64,000 nt of DNA from Maylandia zebra (lineage: Eukaryota; Chordata; Actinopteri; Cichliformes; Cichlidae), in contig NC_135184.1 in NCBI RefSeq assembly GCF_041146795.1, positions 6,709,467-6,773,466 of the forward strand. Direction: 5' to 3'. The notes below the pieces were generated by a model. That model ran no database searches, was not told where the DNA came from, and worked only from the letters and a program-made list of their open reading frames with translations. Shown piece by piece: positions 11,565 to 21,805 of the stretch. The first letter of the stretch is position 1, and each line of letters starts with the position of its first letter. The position numbers and the translations under genes were made by a program.

Positions 11565-12060
11565 CATTACTGTGTACCACGCACCAACTACACACTCAGT
11601 ACTGTGTAAAGTTGGAGAACTTCAGCACTAGACATTTACCGCCAAAGTGATTGAATGGACAAAAGCACCAGACACTAATAGAAAGACATCAAAGGTTTTG
11701 AAAAGTTTGGTTAGTGTCAATGAGTACCCTACAGCTACTACAAGAAGTACCCTGTGCTGGTACATTTTGATTCTCGTAAGTTCTTAACTATGACTTAAAG
11801 AATGTACGATTTCTCACTTATTGCCAAAGTTAAATTGTTTCTAAGCCAAAATGTTAGACACAGTGCTTCCCTAATAAACATGACAATGCTTTAAGGCTTT
11901 CAAAGGACAAAACATCTCATCTTCATGTCACTTTTCTTAATCTTACTGTGTACCATACGCCACCTGCACGCTACCCTGTACAGGCTAAAGTTGGACGGTT
12001 TCAGCACTGGACATTTTGAACTCTGGTAACTTCTAAACTTTGGATGAAAGAAAACTTTGA
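11565..12060. repeat. diverged short tandem duplication
   Basis: A segment starting at 11568 (TTACTGTGTACCACGCACC) recurs at 11944 (TTACTGTGTACCATACGCC), an offset of 376 bases. Each copy continues through AAAGTTGGA and TTCAGCACT(A/G)GACATTT. The copies differ by insertions, so the event is old. It lies between tRNA units 2 and 3. Confidence 0.55.
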
Positions 12061-12309
12061 GTTCTTACTCACACAGTGTTTTTACTAAGATTCTGGAAAT
12101 GCTAACATCTACACAAGGGTATTCTGAGGATTTTTCCACAATGATTTTGAAAAATATCTACATCCACATGAAAATGCAAAAAACAACAACAAGCACTTGC
12201 ACACACAGCCAGCCTTACATCAAAAAAGAAGACAAAGGCAAACACCTCTGAAGGCGTGAGACAAAATCTGTTTTCTTTGTCTCCATAAATGCAGAAATTG
12301 AGTTTCTGA

Positions 12310-12800
12310 AAATCTTGACCTTGAGGTTTTTCAAAAGCTCTACTTTCATTGATCTAAAACAACATTTATGTGTGCTCAAAAGGCCAAAACACACAACAAA
12401 ACAAGCTTATTTTGCAAAGTATCTGTATGCAGACAGGGGCTGAGTCTCAGAGTGATCCTGTGATAATTTGTGAGCACCGTTCTGCCAATGTTGACCATGA
12501 AGTTCACATTCTTGTGACCAACTTTACATGACTTAGACCCAAGCACAATCACAGATGTTGAAACTATAACGTGCATATAAGACCCAAGAATAAGCATCAC
12601 GTTAAGCTTTTCATCCAAGCATAAGAAAATCCTCCTTTGAACCAGCAACCTAAGGATTTCAGCATCACCCACTAGAGTCCTCAACTCTACCAAGTGAGCT
12701 GTCAAATGGGCTTTTCTCTCTGTCTTTCTGTATTATATGTAAGGGACCAGTTACACTGTGATTAGAAGTCATCGTTTTGTCTCATTAACAAAGCCCCAAA
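12310..12800. repeat. tRNA-Tyr tandem unit 3
   Basis: This is a diverged copy of unit 2 with the same order of shared words, including AAAAGGCCAAAACACACAA and GCAAAGTATCTGT. It carries the tRNA-Tyr pseudogene at 12631-12710 and ends in a segment resembling the 3' flank of units 1 and 2. Confidence 0.65.
12631..12710 (-). pseudogene. tRNA-Tyr pseudogene with CTA anticodon
   Basis: Minus strand. The D-arm, anticodon arm and box B area are recognisable, but the 3' acceptor strand is gone and the 5' acceptor strand is altered, so no acceptor stem can form. The anticodon loop reads CTCTAG where the intact gene reads CTGTAG. Position 34 has thus changed from G to C, giving CTA, an amber-reading anticodon. 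Without an acceptor stem this should not be charged. A remnant of the intron is present. Confidence 0.75.
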
Positions 12801-13295
12801 CACTGATAAGAAGATTACAAATCAAATGGACCTTCTGGTAAAGCAATGTCTATATTTTGCATTTCAAACATCATCTGTGTGCAAAACTAAAGGAAAAATG
12901 TCAGAATTTGGATATTTTATCTATCTTACGTAAAGCAGACTGTGACCAGTCCTGCTACCATAACAAAACAATGATCAGTTCCCTGTGCCCCTTAGACAAT
13001 GTTTCCATTAGCAACAGTCTGTCATGTATCCTTCAGCAAAAATAACAAATCTGTACCTGCTGTTCTCATTAAGTTACATCTGACAGTATCAGCTAAACGT
13101 GTAAAATTTTCTCTCTAATGTTCATGACCCTGAGGTTATGGTACGTCACCTTCTTTGTAGTGCAATGCTGGCTCATACTACAGATTATATTGGCTTCCTT
13201 AGGTTACGTACTCAAAACATAAATACTCTGTAGAATAAAAAAGTTCTTGAACACAAGCATTTTCACTCTAAAATTAAGAAAAAATGGACTGTTAG
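12801..13295. other. intergenic, no gene recognised
   Basis: Nothing assignable between the tRNA units and the hAT-like element. Confidence 0.5.
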
Positions 13296-13726
13296 CAGTG
13301 ATGGGTGTAATCTCATTACAGAACCCAGAATGAGGTTAAAGCTAAGTGCATGCCGACCCTGGACAAGCAGCCACAACATGTGCTTCAACAGGTAACTGTG
13401 CCGGTCTGCCTGTTGAACAATCAATCACTTCGAAGTCTCTTTGTCATGGTTTGCATCTGATTTGTTTTACTGGTTTACTGGTTTGCTTTGTCTTTACACC
13501 TTTACGTTAGTGTGTAGAATTGCAGCCAACAGGATTATATTGTTAACTGGTAGTTATGTGACAATGCATTTCAGGTCATTTTACATAGTATCAAGAAAGT
13601 AATGTACTGAGCTGTGCAACAAATGACTTTCTCCAGTGAGCAATTAAGTAACATATTGCATTACTTTTAAGAAAATGATAAGTTACGTGTAATACATTAC
13701 TTTTTTGAGTAGAAATCCCAACACCG
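13296..13726. mobile_element. hAT-like non-autonomous DNA transposon
   Basis: The ends are inverted: CAGTGATGGG at the left and, on the opposite strand, CGGTGTTGGG at the right. Both sides carry the 'TAA..ATTAC' style subterminal words (AAGTTACGTGTAATACATTA at right) familiar from fish hAT MITEs. The 8-base flanks ACTGTTAG (13288-13295) and ACTGTGTC (13727-13734) agree at the first five positions, consistent with an eroded 8-bp target duplication. At 431 bases it has no transposase frame. Confidence 0.6.
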
Positions 13727-13734
13727 ACTGTGTC

Positions 13735-14546
13735 ATTTCTGCATAGTCAGTTTTGATGCACTGCAACTGGAGGTTGTTCTCGACTATTTATAGGATAGAA
13801 AATGTGAGACAACTGCTACTTTAAGATTATGTAGTTAAAAGGTACATGTGTAGTGGTGAAACTACTTATTACTCATAAAAACAGTAAAATTGCACACATT
13901 TATTATTGCATCCACCTGTAAAATGCAAATTAAACCAGAGCGTCTGAAGAAAAACAACAAAACACTGATGCCTAGCTTATCCATGCACTAAAGCTGTGAT
14001 TTGAGTGAAGGAGTCAAATGTCTACTTTAGGCTTCAAGTCCAGAACCTTAAACTCTTGTTGATCACAGCTACAGATACAGAGTTCATGTCTCCATCCTGT
14101 CTCCAAACAATAAGCAGGGAGGATTTGTTTGTGCGGGAGTCAAGAACACTTTGTGAGGTCAGATGGCTGATAATGATTCATCTCAGAGCCTTCAGTTCCA
14201 GAAATGCTAGATTAATGTAGCATTTCCCAAATTCTTGAGAATGTTTCAAAGATATAGTTTTGTAGAATAACTGAAAGCATTTACATCAATGATGGTGTTT
14301 TGTGGGTGATTTTTTTTCTATTATATACACATACTTTTTTTAAAAAGTATCTAAGTTTGTGTTTGCATGTGTAGACAACAAATGTCCATATAAAGTAAGT
14401 GGTCATTCGTGAATGCTGTAAACAGGTTCATCCCTTCTTGCACAGAGGATGTTTTTACATGCTTCATGTGCACACTAACATATGATTTTTTTTTTCTCAT
14501 AGGTTTGACAGATGGTGTGGGCTTCCATTGGTTTGCTGTAGAGTGA
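13735..14546. other. intergenic, no gene recognised
   Basis: No gene or repeat that I can identify. The LINE begins at the right edge. Confidence 0.5.
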
Positions 14547-16100
14547 ATGGCAGCAGTTCAGTTATATGTTTATGTTCTCAAACACTTGCATTCCAGATCA
14601 CACAGTTTTACATCTCTTCACACCTCCTCTATTCACCCTGCTCACTCCTCCCCACCCCCAACAACAGCATCCAATACACACTCAACACAAGGCTCCAGCC
14701 TGTCTCTCTCAACCACCCAGGTTAGGAGGGAACTGAGGAGGATTAATGGCAAGAAGGCAGCGGGCCCAGATGGCATCAGCTCGAGGGTCGTCAGGTCCTG
14801 CGCGGACCAACTGTGTGGGGTGATGGAGCACCTCTTCAACCTGAGCCTGAGGTTGGGAAGAGTCCCACAGCTCTGGAAAACCTCCTGTGTTGTACCAGTG
14901 CCAAAGACTTCACGCCCCAAGGACCTCAACAGCTACAGGCCGGTGGCTCTGACATCCCACCTGATGAAGACCCTGGAGCGGTTGGTCCTGGCTCAGCTTC
15001 GGCGCCTAACAAGCTCATCACTGGACCCACTTCAGTTTGCCTACCAGCCTGGCATTGGAGCGGATGATGCCGTCATTCACCTCCTACATCGTTCCCTCGC
15101 TCACCTGGAGACCGCTGGAAGCACTGTGAGAATCATGTTCTTTGATTTCTCCAGTGCCTTCAACACCATTCTTCCCTCGGTTCTGAAGGACAAGCTGGTG
15201 AACTCTGGAGTGGACCATCACCTCACTACCTGGATCCTGGACTACCTCACCGACCGACCACAGTATGTGAGGACTCAGGGCTGTGTGTCGGACAGGGTCG
15301 TCTGCAGTACGGGGGCCCCACAGGGAACGGTTCTGGCTCCGTTCCTCTTCACCATCTACACTGCAGACTTCTCCCACAATTCCACCCAGTGCTTCCTGCA
15401 GAAGTTCTCTGATGACTCTGCAATAGTCGGCCTCATCACTGATGGGGACGACAAGGAGTACAGAGGACTGACTCAAGACTTTGTGGACTGGTGCCAGCAG
15501 AACTACCTCCAGATCAACGCCAGTAAAACCAAGGAGCTGGTGGTAGACTTCCGCAGGCACAAGCATTCTCCACTGCAACCACTGAACATCCAGGGTATGG
15601 ACATTGAGGCTGTGGACAGCTACAGGTACCTTGGTGTTCATCTGAACAACAGACTGGACTGGACTCATAACTCAGACGCCCTCTACAGGAAAGGGCAGAG
15701 CAGGCTGTACCTGCTGCGGAGACTCAGGTCGTTTGGGGTGGAGGGGCCACTCCTGAAGACCTTCTATGACTCTGTGGTGGCTTCTGCTATCTTTTATGGT
15801 GTGGTCTGCTGGGGCGGCAGCATCTCTGCTGGGGACAGGAAGAGACTGAACAGGGTGATCCGAAGGGCCAGCTCTGTTCTAGGATGCCCTCTGGACCCAG
15901 TGGAGGTGGTGAGTGACAGGAGAACGGCGGCTAAGCTGTCATCCCTGATGGACAACATCTCCCACCCCATGCAGCAGACTGTGACAGCACTGAGCAGCTC
16001 CTTCAGTGGGAGACTGCGGCACCCACGGTGTGGGACGGAGAGATTTCGCAGGTCTTTCCTCCCCACTGCTGTCAGACTCCACAACAAAGACTTTAACTGA
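14547..16100 (+). CDS. LINE reverse transcriptase (partial, uninterrupted frame)
   Basis: A single open frame of 517 codons. The first 55 or so residues are Ser/Thr/Pro-rich and lie before or at the edge of the domain, so the ATG here is probably not a natural start. The RT domain starts near residue 58 with a GKKAAGPDGI motif. It has motif A with the catalytic Asp at about residue 200 (FFDFSSAFNTI), motif B GAPQGTVLAP at 256-265, and motif C FSDD at 287-290, which supplies the two catalytic Asp. A C-terminal region with YRYLGVHLNNRLDW and a CWGGS segment follows, as in L2 and Rex1 proteins. No stop or frameshift interrupts it, so the insertion is fairly recent. Lacking the endonuclease, it cannot be an autonomous element. 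Family (L2 against Rex1) is not settled by eye. Confidence 0.88.
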   Translation: MAAVQLYVYVLKHLHSRSHSFTSLHTSSIHPAHSSPPPTTASNTHSTQGSSLSLSTTQVRRELRRINGKKAAGPDGISSRVVRSCADQLCGVMEHLFNLSLRLGRVPQLWKTSCVVPVPKTSRPKDLNSYRPVALTSHLMKTLERLVLAQLRRLTSSSLDPLQFAYQPGIGADDAVIHLLHRSLAHLETAGSTVRIMFFDFSSAFNTILPSVLKDKLVNSGVDHHLTTWILDYLTDRPQYVRTQGCVSDRVVCSTGAPQGTVLAPFLFTIYTADFSHNSTQCFLQKFSDDSAIVGLITDGDDKEYRGLTQDFVDWCQQNYLQINASKTKELVVDFRRHKHSPLQPLNIQGMDIEAVDSYRYLGVHLNNRLDWTHNSDALYRKGQSRLYLLRRLRSFGVEGPLLKTFYDSVVASAIFYGVVCWGGSISAGDRKRLNRVIRRASSVLGCPLDPVEVVSDRRTAAKLSSLMDNISHPMQQTVTALSSSFSGRLRHPRCGTERFRRSFLPTAVRLHNKDFN

Positions 16101-16411
16101 ACAAACACACACATCCACACATGTGCAATAACACTAAGTGCAATAATCTTTTCTGGCATCGTTGTATTTTTACTCAGTTGTATATAGCATTCGTATTCTA
16201 TTTTTATCTTATTGTATATTTTTATTCTATTTTATTCTACTGTATATAGTATATTATTTTATTCTATTCTGTACAGCTGTGTACTGTATTTATTCTTATT
16301 GTATTCTAATTTTTGCGTCATAACTTTTGCACTGTCCACTTCCTGCTGTGACAAAACAAATTTCCCACGTGTGGGACTAATAAAGGTTATCTTATCTTAT
16401 CTTATCTTATC
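14547..16411 (+). mobile_element. 5'-truncated L2/Rex1-type LINE insertion
   Basis: This non-LTR retrotransposon copy contains the reverse transcriptase part of the second ORF, a short 3' untranslated region and a tail of five TTATC units at 16387-16411. The 3' region carries CCCACGTGTGGGACTAATAA just before the tail, a hairpin-like segment common at fish L2/Rex1-group ends. The apurinic endonuclease and the first ORF are missing, so the copy is 5'-truncated somewhere near 14,550. The exact left boundary is not visible. It is the most GC-rich stretch of the left half of the window. Confidence 0.85.
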
Positions 16412-19400
16412 TCCCTCGAAAGCTGATACATGATTGGAAACTTGCTTAATGCCGCAAAAAAAAAAATTTAACATCTGTTTTACAGCTGATCTCACCATTT
16501 GACAGCCTCTGAGCTCCTGGAAAATTCATAAATTTATATTTTTGCAGCAGAGATCAAGTTTGTTCTGTTTTGCAGCAGAAGGAAGTGTAACGTCTCTTGA
16601 AATATGGTCCACGTCAAACCTGAGCCTTGGAATTCTGGGAAATACATTTAGCACTCCTCTCAGTGTAACAGAATGAGTTTCACTGTATTAGAAACCATCC
16701 CTGCAGTCAGTCACCAGCTCCGGTCTGTGCATGGGAGACTGTCATTTCCCCTGTAATTACATTAAGCATAGAATCTCCCAGAATATTAGTTTGAATCAGG
16801 AGGAATGCACAGCATTCTCACCCGGCCACCCTAGCATTGTCTATACTTCTGAATGCCATGTTTGTTTTTGATTGTTTTTCGTAAACACTAAAGTTTCTCA
16901 GGGAAAGAGAAGATCGGCCGCATCGGGCTGTGGGATCTCTGCTGCTGCAGATACAGATGTTTATCCGATCAAGCAAACACAGATATAAGATTTCATGAAA
17001 GGAAGGAAGACACGTCACCAGCAGTGAAGTGAACTGCAAGGTTGTTGTTGTTTTTTCTAAGCTCCCTCTAGAAATGGATTTCTTAAAATGCAAAAGAACA
17101 CATGAGCATAAAACCACCTGCACCTACAATGATTTAGCAGTCAATAAAGAAGTGGCCTCTGCACTGGGGAAATGTAGCCTTCACCAAAAATGCTTAAAAA
17201 TATTGAAGTATATAGAAATGTCAAATTAACATGACAAAGTTGAACATGTTTAAATTTCAAATCTAAAGATTAACATTATTTAATGAAAGTCTCTTACACT
17301 ATCTATCTCACTGAAACACAGGTCCACAATGAGAAAAATCATATTTTGCTTGATTTATGATTGATTGATGACTCAAGCACGCAAACAGATATAGATGTCC
17401 AAGTGCTCTTTATACTCTGTTTATTTATTAGACTCTCTTTTTTCTTTTTTTGTAGTTAGATCGCTTTCTTTGCACCGAATGGGACAGCATATAATTTCAT
17501 TCCGCTTTTTGCCAAATGACAGTAAAAAGATTTGGATTCTGAATACAAACATTTTCCGAATTACCATATAATTGCACACCTTCTGTTAGCATGAAAATTA
17601 GAAAAGCATTTTACAGAATGACTCTCATGTTTATATGTCAGTGAATACAGAAGTAGTATCTTTTAAAGTTTTATTTCTGAGGTGTGAATCTAACAAAACC
17701 TGAAAATTAAATGTGATTTGTTGGAGAGAAATGCACGTGATTAAGTAGAAGAGGATGCGAGACTGAGAAAGGTATTCACTGGAATACCATAAACTACTAA
17801 GCTTTTATAATGATAGTGATTTAATGCTACTTTAATATTGTTGTCCATTCTTTTGCAAAGTGGCATTCCTAAAGAAGAACCAGCAACTTAGTTCCAAGTA
17901 GACTGCAACACTTTATCCTCTATATTTTATGTAACTTCAGGTGATGATTAAAGGAAAGTAAGACGTGGTGTTTTGGAAGTGCTTGCTGTCTGGGATTTAA
18001 TCCATATTTGCACAGAGAGTGTTTTTCACATCACTGCCATTTAATTGCACTGCTAAGTGTTTCAGAAGGAGACATGGGAGGAGATCTGGGTGGTCTCCCA
18101 ACTTCCTCTCTCCCTCATGCACATCAAGCGGAGACGTGTGATTCACCATCATTAGCATTCCACTACACTAAACTACCAATGAAAAGCAGCCACAGTGTCT
18201 CCATGGCTGACCCCCAAAATTTACTTTGGGATTATAGCAATGTCATAATTTTTCCTTTTTTGTTGTTATTTTCTTGAGATTGGATTAATTACATGTTACC
18301 CATCTATGTTATTTAGGAAAAAATTTGGATTAAAGATGGATACATTAAGGCACAATTCACAATTTTATTCTCTAATCCTTTCATAGTTGTCACCAGTAAT
18401 CATACTGTTAATATACCCAATTTCTACTCATGTGTTGCAGTAAATTAGTGATCTAAATTGGTAACAATGTAAATAGATGTGTTCTGGGTTGAAATTCACA
18501 ACATGTTTTAGTCCTTGCGTAATACATTCAATTTGCTATTTTAAAAGCCTAACACCTTTCAAATTTTTCATAAATGTTTCCATGTTTATCTAACAAGGTT
18601 GGTCACAGTCATGGTGGAAATACAGTATCAGGCTCTCCTTGATCTGATCAGAGAACTGACACACTGTTTCTGACCTCCTCATGGCGTTCATCAGCAGACG
18701 TTCACTGTTAAATAATAATATGCCAGAATATTGTTAGCTTTCTCAAAAAGAATATATGTAAAATTAATATTCGTTGCACAGTCGCTGTGCATGCCAGGCC
18801 ACTGACAGAACAATCATTCCCTTGGTGATTTTGTGAAGTATGTGAGGCCAGGTGCAGTCATACAAAATTAATGCTGGCTTCATGCAAATCTCTCCACCTC
18901 AGCCCTTGTTTCCCGTTGTACCATTTGTCTGTCATGTATGCTCACTTATGGCTTGGTGTTTGGATTGTGTTCTTGGGATGTTTTTGCTGAAAATCCGGTG
19001 AACGATCTGGGGGTTTAAACTCGGTGCCACTCATTACCAAGTTGCTGGAAAAGAGCATCCTCCTCATTCTTAACATGTAATGCAGAATGTAGACTTGGCT
19101 ACCTAGAAAGCTGTCTGCCCAGATGCTTTAGCCTGAAGCCACATTGACTCCTGCCTGACTACCGGTCAGCATTGCCAGAGGCACTATCCACACTGGCTCA
19201 TGCCTGTGCCTGCACAGAGACATCAGTTAACAAAGTCAGTCTCACTTCTGAGTCTATGAGTCCAGGGCCAAAAACTCAGATATGACCCCCAGGGACCCAC
19301 AACACTGTGTTGTGCTAGCTTGCTGATGATCTCAATAACCCTATCTGCTGCCTCTTTTGAGCACTGATTGATTATTTCGCATCCATAGCTGCAGCCCAAG

Positions 19401-20077
19401 ATGACAGACAGTTTGGTTTAGTTCTGTTTTAAAACCAAGTAGACATGTTTTAAGGAAATATATGATGACATATTTGGTGTCTTTGCATTTAAAATGTTAA
19501 ATGAAAAAAGGCTTTCATTAAAACAGCTTAGGAGAATGACGCCTTGTGTCTCTCTCAGTTATCAAAGTGTTAACATAATAACATTATATCAAACATATCA
19601 CAATATTGACAGTGTACCTGGAGTCCTCTAACCTACTGGCTAGTTTTGACAGATTACTTAGGCACTGCGGCTGTGTGTACAAGCAAGCCCATTGCTGAGA
19701 GAAAAAAACTGCAAAGACAGTAAAGATTTTCTTTAGCAAACTGTTTGCTGTTCCAGCACGTTATAGTCCATGTCTGTGTGGTGTGAGCTTTTGTCCACAT
19801 GCCTGCAAGTGTTTTTGTGACACCATGGAGTCATCTGCAGAGCTTTACATTATCATGTGCCAACTATGCTTGCAACCTACGCAAGGACACTTCAAAGAAG
19901 TATGACAGGAATGACTATTCAGCCATGGTGTCTTCAGCTGTACATGCCCCCAACAGAGTACATTCATAGGGGTTATTATGCACTTTTTCATCACTACTTG
20001 TTAAAGTGATGCATACCAGTGCAAGACCAATGCTTACAAGAATACACGTTTATTGTCACCCACGTACAGACACCTAC
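16412..20077. other. intergenic, no gene recognised
   Basis: About 3.7 kb with only short open frames. A faint tRNA-Tyr-like string (AAGAACCAGCAACTTAG near 17878) occurs but is too weak to call. Confidence 0.5.
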
Positions 20078-20165
20078 TCCTTAACTGAACTGAACCACAG
20101 ACTCAAGGATTTCAACAAAGCTCTCATGCAGCTCTTTATGCCACCAACTGAGCTATCTAACGAGG
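20078..20165 (-). pseudogene. tRNA-Tyr pseudogene, diverged
   Basis: The plus strand shows TCCTTAACTGAACTGAACC and CAAGGATTTCAACAAAGCTC, then ACCAACTGAGCTATC, in tRNA-Tyr order. The intron-like part resembles that of the 24.4 kb copy. Both acceptor strands, the anticodon stem and the anticodon itself are damaged, so it cannot fold or decode normally. It belongs to the same group as the copies at 10.8, 11.3, 12.6 and 24.4 kb. Confidence 0.65.
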
Positions 20166-20244
20166 TCACACTTAGCTTGTGTTAGTTTTAGTCTCTATAC
20201 ACAGTGCACTGTAAAGTGAGGCAGCTGTTGCCCTGAGGATTGTA

Positions 20245-20430
20245 AATATTCAAAACTTTATCCACCCAACGATCCATTTTCTTACTTATGCAACTCAGGG
20301 TCACAGCTCTCATAGGGCAAGAGATGGGTTTCATCCTGGACAGGTCACCATGAGTCATAGGACTAACAGAGAGACCACAACCACACACTTTTATATCCAC
20401 ATCTACCCATTGAATCTCCACACTGAAAGA
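20245..20430 (-). repeat. fragment of the teleost repeat also seen at 57.8 kb
   Basis: The words ATCCATTTTCTTACTTATGC, GGTCACAGCTCTCATAGGGC and CATCCTGGACAGGTCACCAT are followed by ACTAACAGAGAGACCACAAC. This matches the reverse orientation of the fragment at 57.7-57.9 kb. Confidence 0.6.
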
Positions 20431-21347
20431 CCTCTCTGTGCTGCGAAGCATAATTTTTGCCTTGTCCAGTTAACTTCAGGGTTAACCCAGGGATTCTCCT
20501 GCTAAGGTAGTTCACTTCTCCCATGGTTATATCACCATGGTAACTTGTGTTCCTGATTAGAGATCAACAAATATCAAATCACTACCTACTGACTAGTCAG
20601 TTGTCCAAAAAACCGCATCACCTCGAAGATACCTCACACATGCATGTGGTAAGGATTTTTTAATAACATCCCATGTTTTTTGCATTTTACTGGTGAGCAG
20701 TAAGAAATATAAATTCTTAGAGGGTTGTCACACCTGCAGTGTTTAGTTCATTTAAACTGAACTCTGGTTCCCTCTTGGTGCCGTTCATTTGTGCAGAACA
20801 GTAATCACACTTAGTTGCAGACCAAAAAAATTGAGGCAAGACATTTGGAGGATGTGGTATCACTGCAGCTCTGAATAACTACAGAGTGGTTAGTTTATGC
20901 TGTGAATATGATTTGACCTCAATCCAAGCCAACCGTTAGGTGTATGTTGCAAGTTTGAGCTAAAGAAATCTCCCATAGTGATGCTTAGTATTCAGGGATG
21001 AAGGAATGGGGTATAGATGTGCAAATGTCTGTACGGCCATAAATTTTCCATGTTCTTCAGTAGTACAGAACACAGCACCTTCATCCTGTATTTACCATTG
21101 TTGCTCCCTCCCAAGGCCATTAAGTGTTCTAAAGATTCTTGAGAGGTTGCAAATGACACATTTTGGTTTTCTTGAAGTTCACTTGGATTTTTCCCTTTTT
21201 ATGAAAAGAAAGTGCCCATGTATTCATGCAATGCTTTTAATAGTAAACTAATGTACAGAATGTTTTCTCTCATACCACTGCTCTGTCTGTAGTAGCTGTG
21301 TCATAATAAGTGTTTAACCACTTCATTTGTCCCATAGTACAGTTAAG
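20431..21347. other. intergenic, no gene recognised
   Basis: Nothing assignable. Confidence 0.5.
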
Positions 21348-21805
21348 CCCCTTTTCCATTAGTACTTACTCAGATTGACTTGGTACAGTTCGCCACAGTT
21401 TTCAGGGTTTTTCATTAGGTCATAGTACCTGGTACCAGGTACTTTTTAAGTACCTGCTCGCTCGGGGTTCCAAGCAATCCGAGCAAAATGTGATGTCATC
21501 AGACTGAGGACTCCACCAACTGGCTCGTCAGTAGTGTCAGTGAAAATTAAAACCGCCATTTTTGAAACCTGGCAACAAGGAAAATGGCTACAAGAAACAA
21601 CGCTGTGGTCCCAGAGTCTAACAGAAAGCCACAGACCGAGCAGCAGGTATATTCTTGCTTTGAAGTCCACTTTTTCTATGCGTGTTTCTATGACGACAAC
21701 CACGCATGTTAAGTAGTACTGGATTGCAGTGGAAAACCAGTCAATCCGCGTCGGGTCATGGCATCTGTGGCGAGTCAATCCAAGTAGGTACCAATGGAAA
21801 AGGGG
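21348..21805. mobile_element. DNA transposon with CCCCTTTTCCATT inverted ends
   Basis: The left end reads CCCCTTTTCCATTAGTAC and the right end, on the opposite strand, CCCCTTTTCCATTGGTACC. The ends are therefore inverted repeats of roughly 19 bases around a 458-base element. A second GGTACCAGGTACTTTTTAAG palindrome sits near the left end. No convincing transposase frame is present. The ends resemble fish MITEs that I associate with PIF/ISL2EU or hAT groups, but the superfamily is uncertain and no clear target duplication is seen. Confidence 0.6.

Noticed and set aside
15084-16159. Minus-strand frames of 194 and 121 codons over the LINE
   Set aside because: Shadows of the reverse transcriptase frame on the other strand.
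17870-17930. Possible sixth tRNA-Tyr relic
   Set aside because: Only one string of about 17 bases resembles the T-arm side. The anticodon and D-arm cannot be aligned, so chance similarity is likely.
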